Shown: positions 63,449 to 64,000 of the stretch, in pieces
Position numbering within the stretch: position 1 is the first letter of the stretch
How the letters are laid out: the number at the start of each line of letters is the position of its first letter
NCBI RefSeq assembly: GCF_000147695.2
Contig: NC_015958.1
Location: 1,094,501-1,158,500, forward strand
From: Thermoanaerobacter wiegelii Rt8.B1
Lineage (GTDB): Bacteria; Bacillota; Thermoanaerobacteria; Thermoanaerobacterales; Thermoanaerobacteraceae
DNA length: 64,000 nucleotides
Reading direction: 5' to 3'
The notes under the pieces: model-generated
Seen by the model: only the letters and a program-made list of their open reading frames with translations
Databases searched by the model: none
Told to the model about the DNA's origin: nothing
Translations under genes and position numbers: made by a program

Positions 63449-64000
63449 GTGAAAAATAAAAGTCTAATTTTTACTATAATTGCTGTGATAGTTATAGGGG
63501 CACTTATTTTCGTCTTAAATAATTACACAAAAAGTGCTCAACCTTCCCCTTCTCAAGTGGCAGAAAATAATACTCCTAGCAATAATGAAGATCAAAATAC
63601 AAGTTCAAATGCAAATGCAAATAAAACTGAGCAAAGTGAGCCTAAGATAGGGAATCAAGTAGGAGATGTAGCACCAGATTTTACGCTAAAAGATTTAGAT
63701 GGCAATACTGTGACCTTGTCGAGCTTAAGAGGAAAAAAAGTTATACTAAACTTTTGGGCAACAACTTGTCCTTATTGCAAAATTGAAATGCCAGCTTTAA
63801 ATCAGTTTATAAAAAGTCATAAAGATGATACGGTCTTACTTGCGATAGATTTGGGTGAAAGCCCATCAAAAGTGAAGCAGTATTTAGAAGGAAAAGGATA
63901 TGAATTTACTGTACTACTGGATACTGATTTAAGTACTATTTATGATTATCAAGTTCAGTTTATACCTATGTCTTATTTTATAGATAAAAACGGGGTCATA
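63449..64000 (+). CDS. Membrane-anchored thioredoxin-like protein (TlpA/ResA type), 3' end outside window
   Basis: 184 residues visible. N-terminal anchor (about 5-24), a Ser/Asn-rich linker (about 28-68), then a thioredoxin fold: PDFTLKDLDGNTVTLSSLRG and the active site WATTCPYCKIEMP (CPYC near 110). It faces outside and probably reduces disulfides in extracytoplasmic proteins with electrons from CcdA. GTG start with AAGAGGTGG 7 bases before it. The frame runs off the window at 64000. Confidence 0.9.
   Translation, partial: MKNKSLIFTIIAVIVIGALIFVLNNYTKSAQPSPSQVAENNTPSNNEDQNTSSNANANKTEQSEPKIGNQVGDVAPDFTLKDLDGNTVTLSSLRGKKVILNFWATTCPYCKIEMPALNQFIKSHKDDTVLLAIDLGESPSKVKQYLEGKGYEFTVLLDTDLSTIYDYQVQFIPMSYFIDKNGVI

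Noticed and set aside
1-64000. CRISPR array or cas genes, rRNA genes, prophage modules
   Set aside because: No regularly spaced short repeats, no Cas motifs, no rRNA-like sequence and no phage structural genes were seen on reading both strands.

Overview
This window comes from a low-GC, thermophilic, spore-forming clostridium, most likely Thermoanaerobacter or a close relative. The evidence is AT-rich DNA with many TTG/GTG starts and AGGAGG-type ribosome sites, spore genes (sspI, a broken bofA), a PPDK-centred carbon metabolism, an FprA flavo-diiron protein and a group IIC intron. The genus is inferred from how the proteins read; no search was run. Most of the window is ordinary chromosome; the unusual material lies in a few accessory patches.

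Layout. 1-9000: the glyQS tail, then ccpN, the PPDK regulatory protein and ppdK (control of PEP/pyruvate flux), an HD-domain protein, rnr, smpB, tmRNA and tRNA-Ala. RNase R, SmpB and tmRNA together form the trans-translation and RNA decay set. 9100-16550: DUF969-DUF979-pcp (a probable pyroglutamate uptake/release cluster), a Crp/Fnr regulator, a PfpI-type protein, a decayed LysR gene facing an Fe-S flavin oxidoreductase, an alpha/beta hydrolase and a small ferredoxin. 16577-21693: a group IIC intron inserted just after the ferredoxin terminator. Its reverse transcriptase is split by a 3.2 kb transposon with clear inverted repeats, a 6-bp target duplication and three genes: a DUF6431-like zinc protein, a DD35E transposase carrying an in-frame amber codon, and an ExeA/TnsC-like ATPase.

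21690-40300: an M48 protease whose stop codon lies at the intron edge, a B12-binding radical SAM protein, a GDPD with a frameshifted MFS gene, a macro-domain protein, uppP, a frameshifted bofA, a GC-rich 0.27 kb hairpin element, sspI, a large permease, fprA, arsC, gnd-zwf, sdaAB-sdaAA and pepF. 40200-45500: a GGGGAC-type hairpin repeat, aroB, then the pheA-aroF-tyrA-aroA operon, which makes prephenate from DAHP and directs it to Phe and Tyr. 45500-54300: two two-component systems (the second surrounded by three SHOCT-domain mini membrane proteins), a c-di-AMP riboswitch before a LysM-SleB hydrolase, and a Mn2+ riboswitch before a GDT1-type exporter. 54300-57760: a PIG-L deacetylase divergent from a ROK repressor and nagB, an amino-sugar locus with palindromic operators. 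59500-62630: a MacB-like ABC exporter, higher in GC, with a nonsense-disrupted permease and only a stub of its TetR gene but an intact promoter/operator. The window ends with ccdA and a TlpA/ResA-like thioredoxin cut by the window edge.

Recurring themes: an 11-bp extended -10 element (TGTGATATAAT) occurs five times upstream of genes. Three genes are broken by apparent loss of one T in a T-run, and two by in-frame stops.
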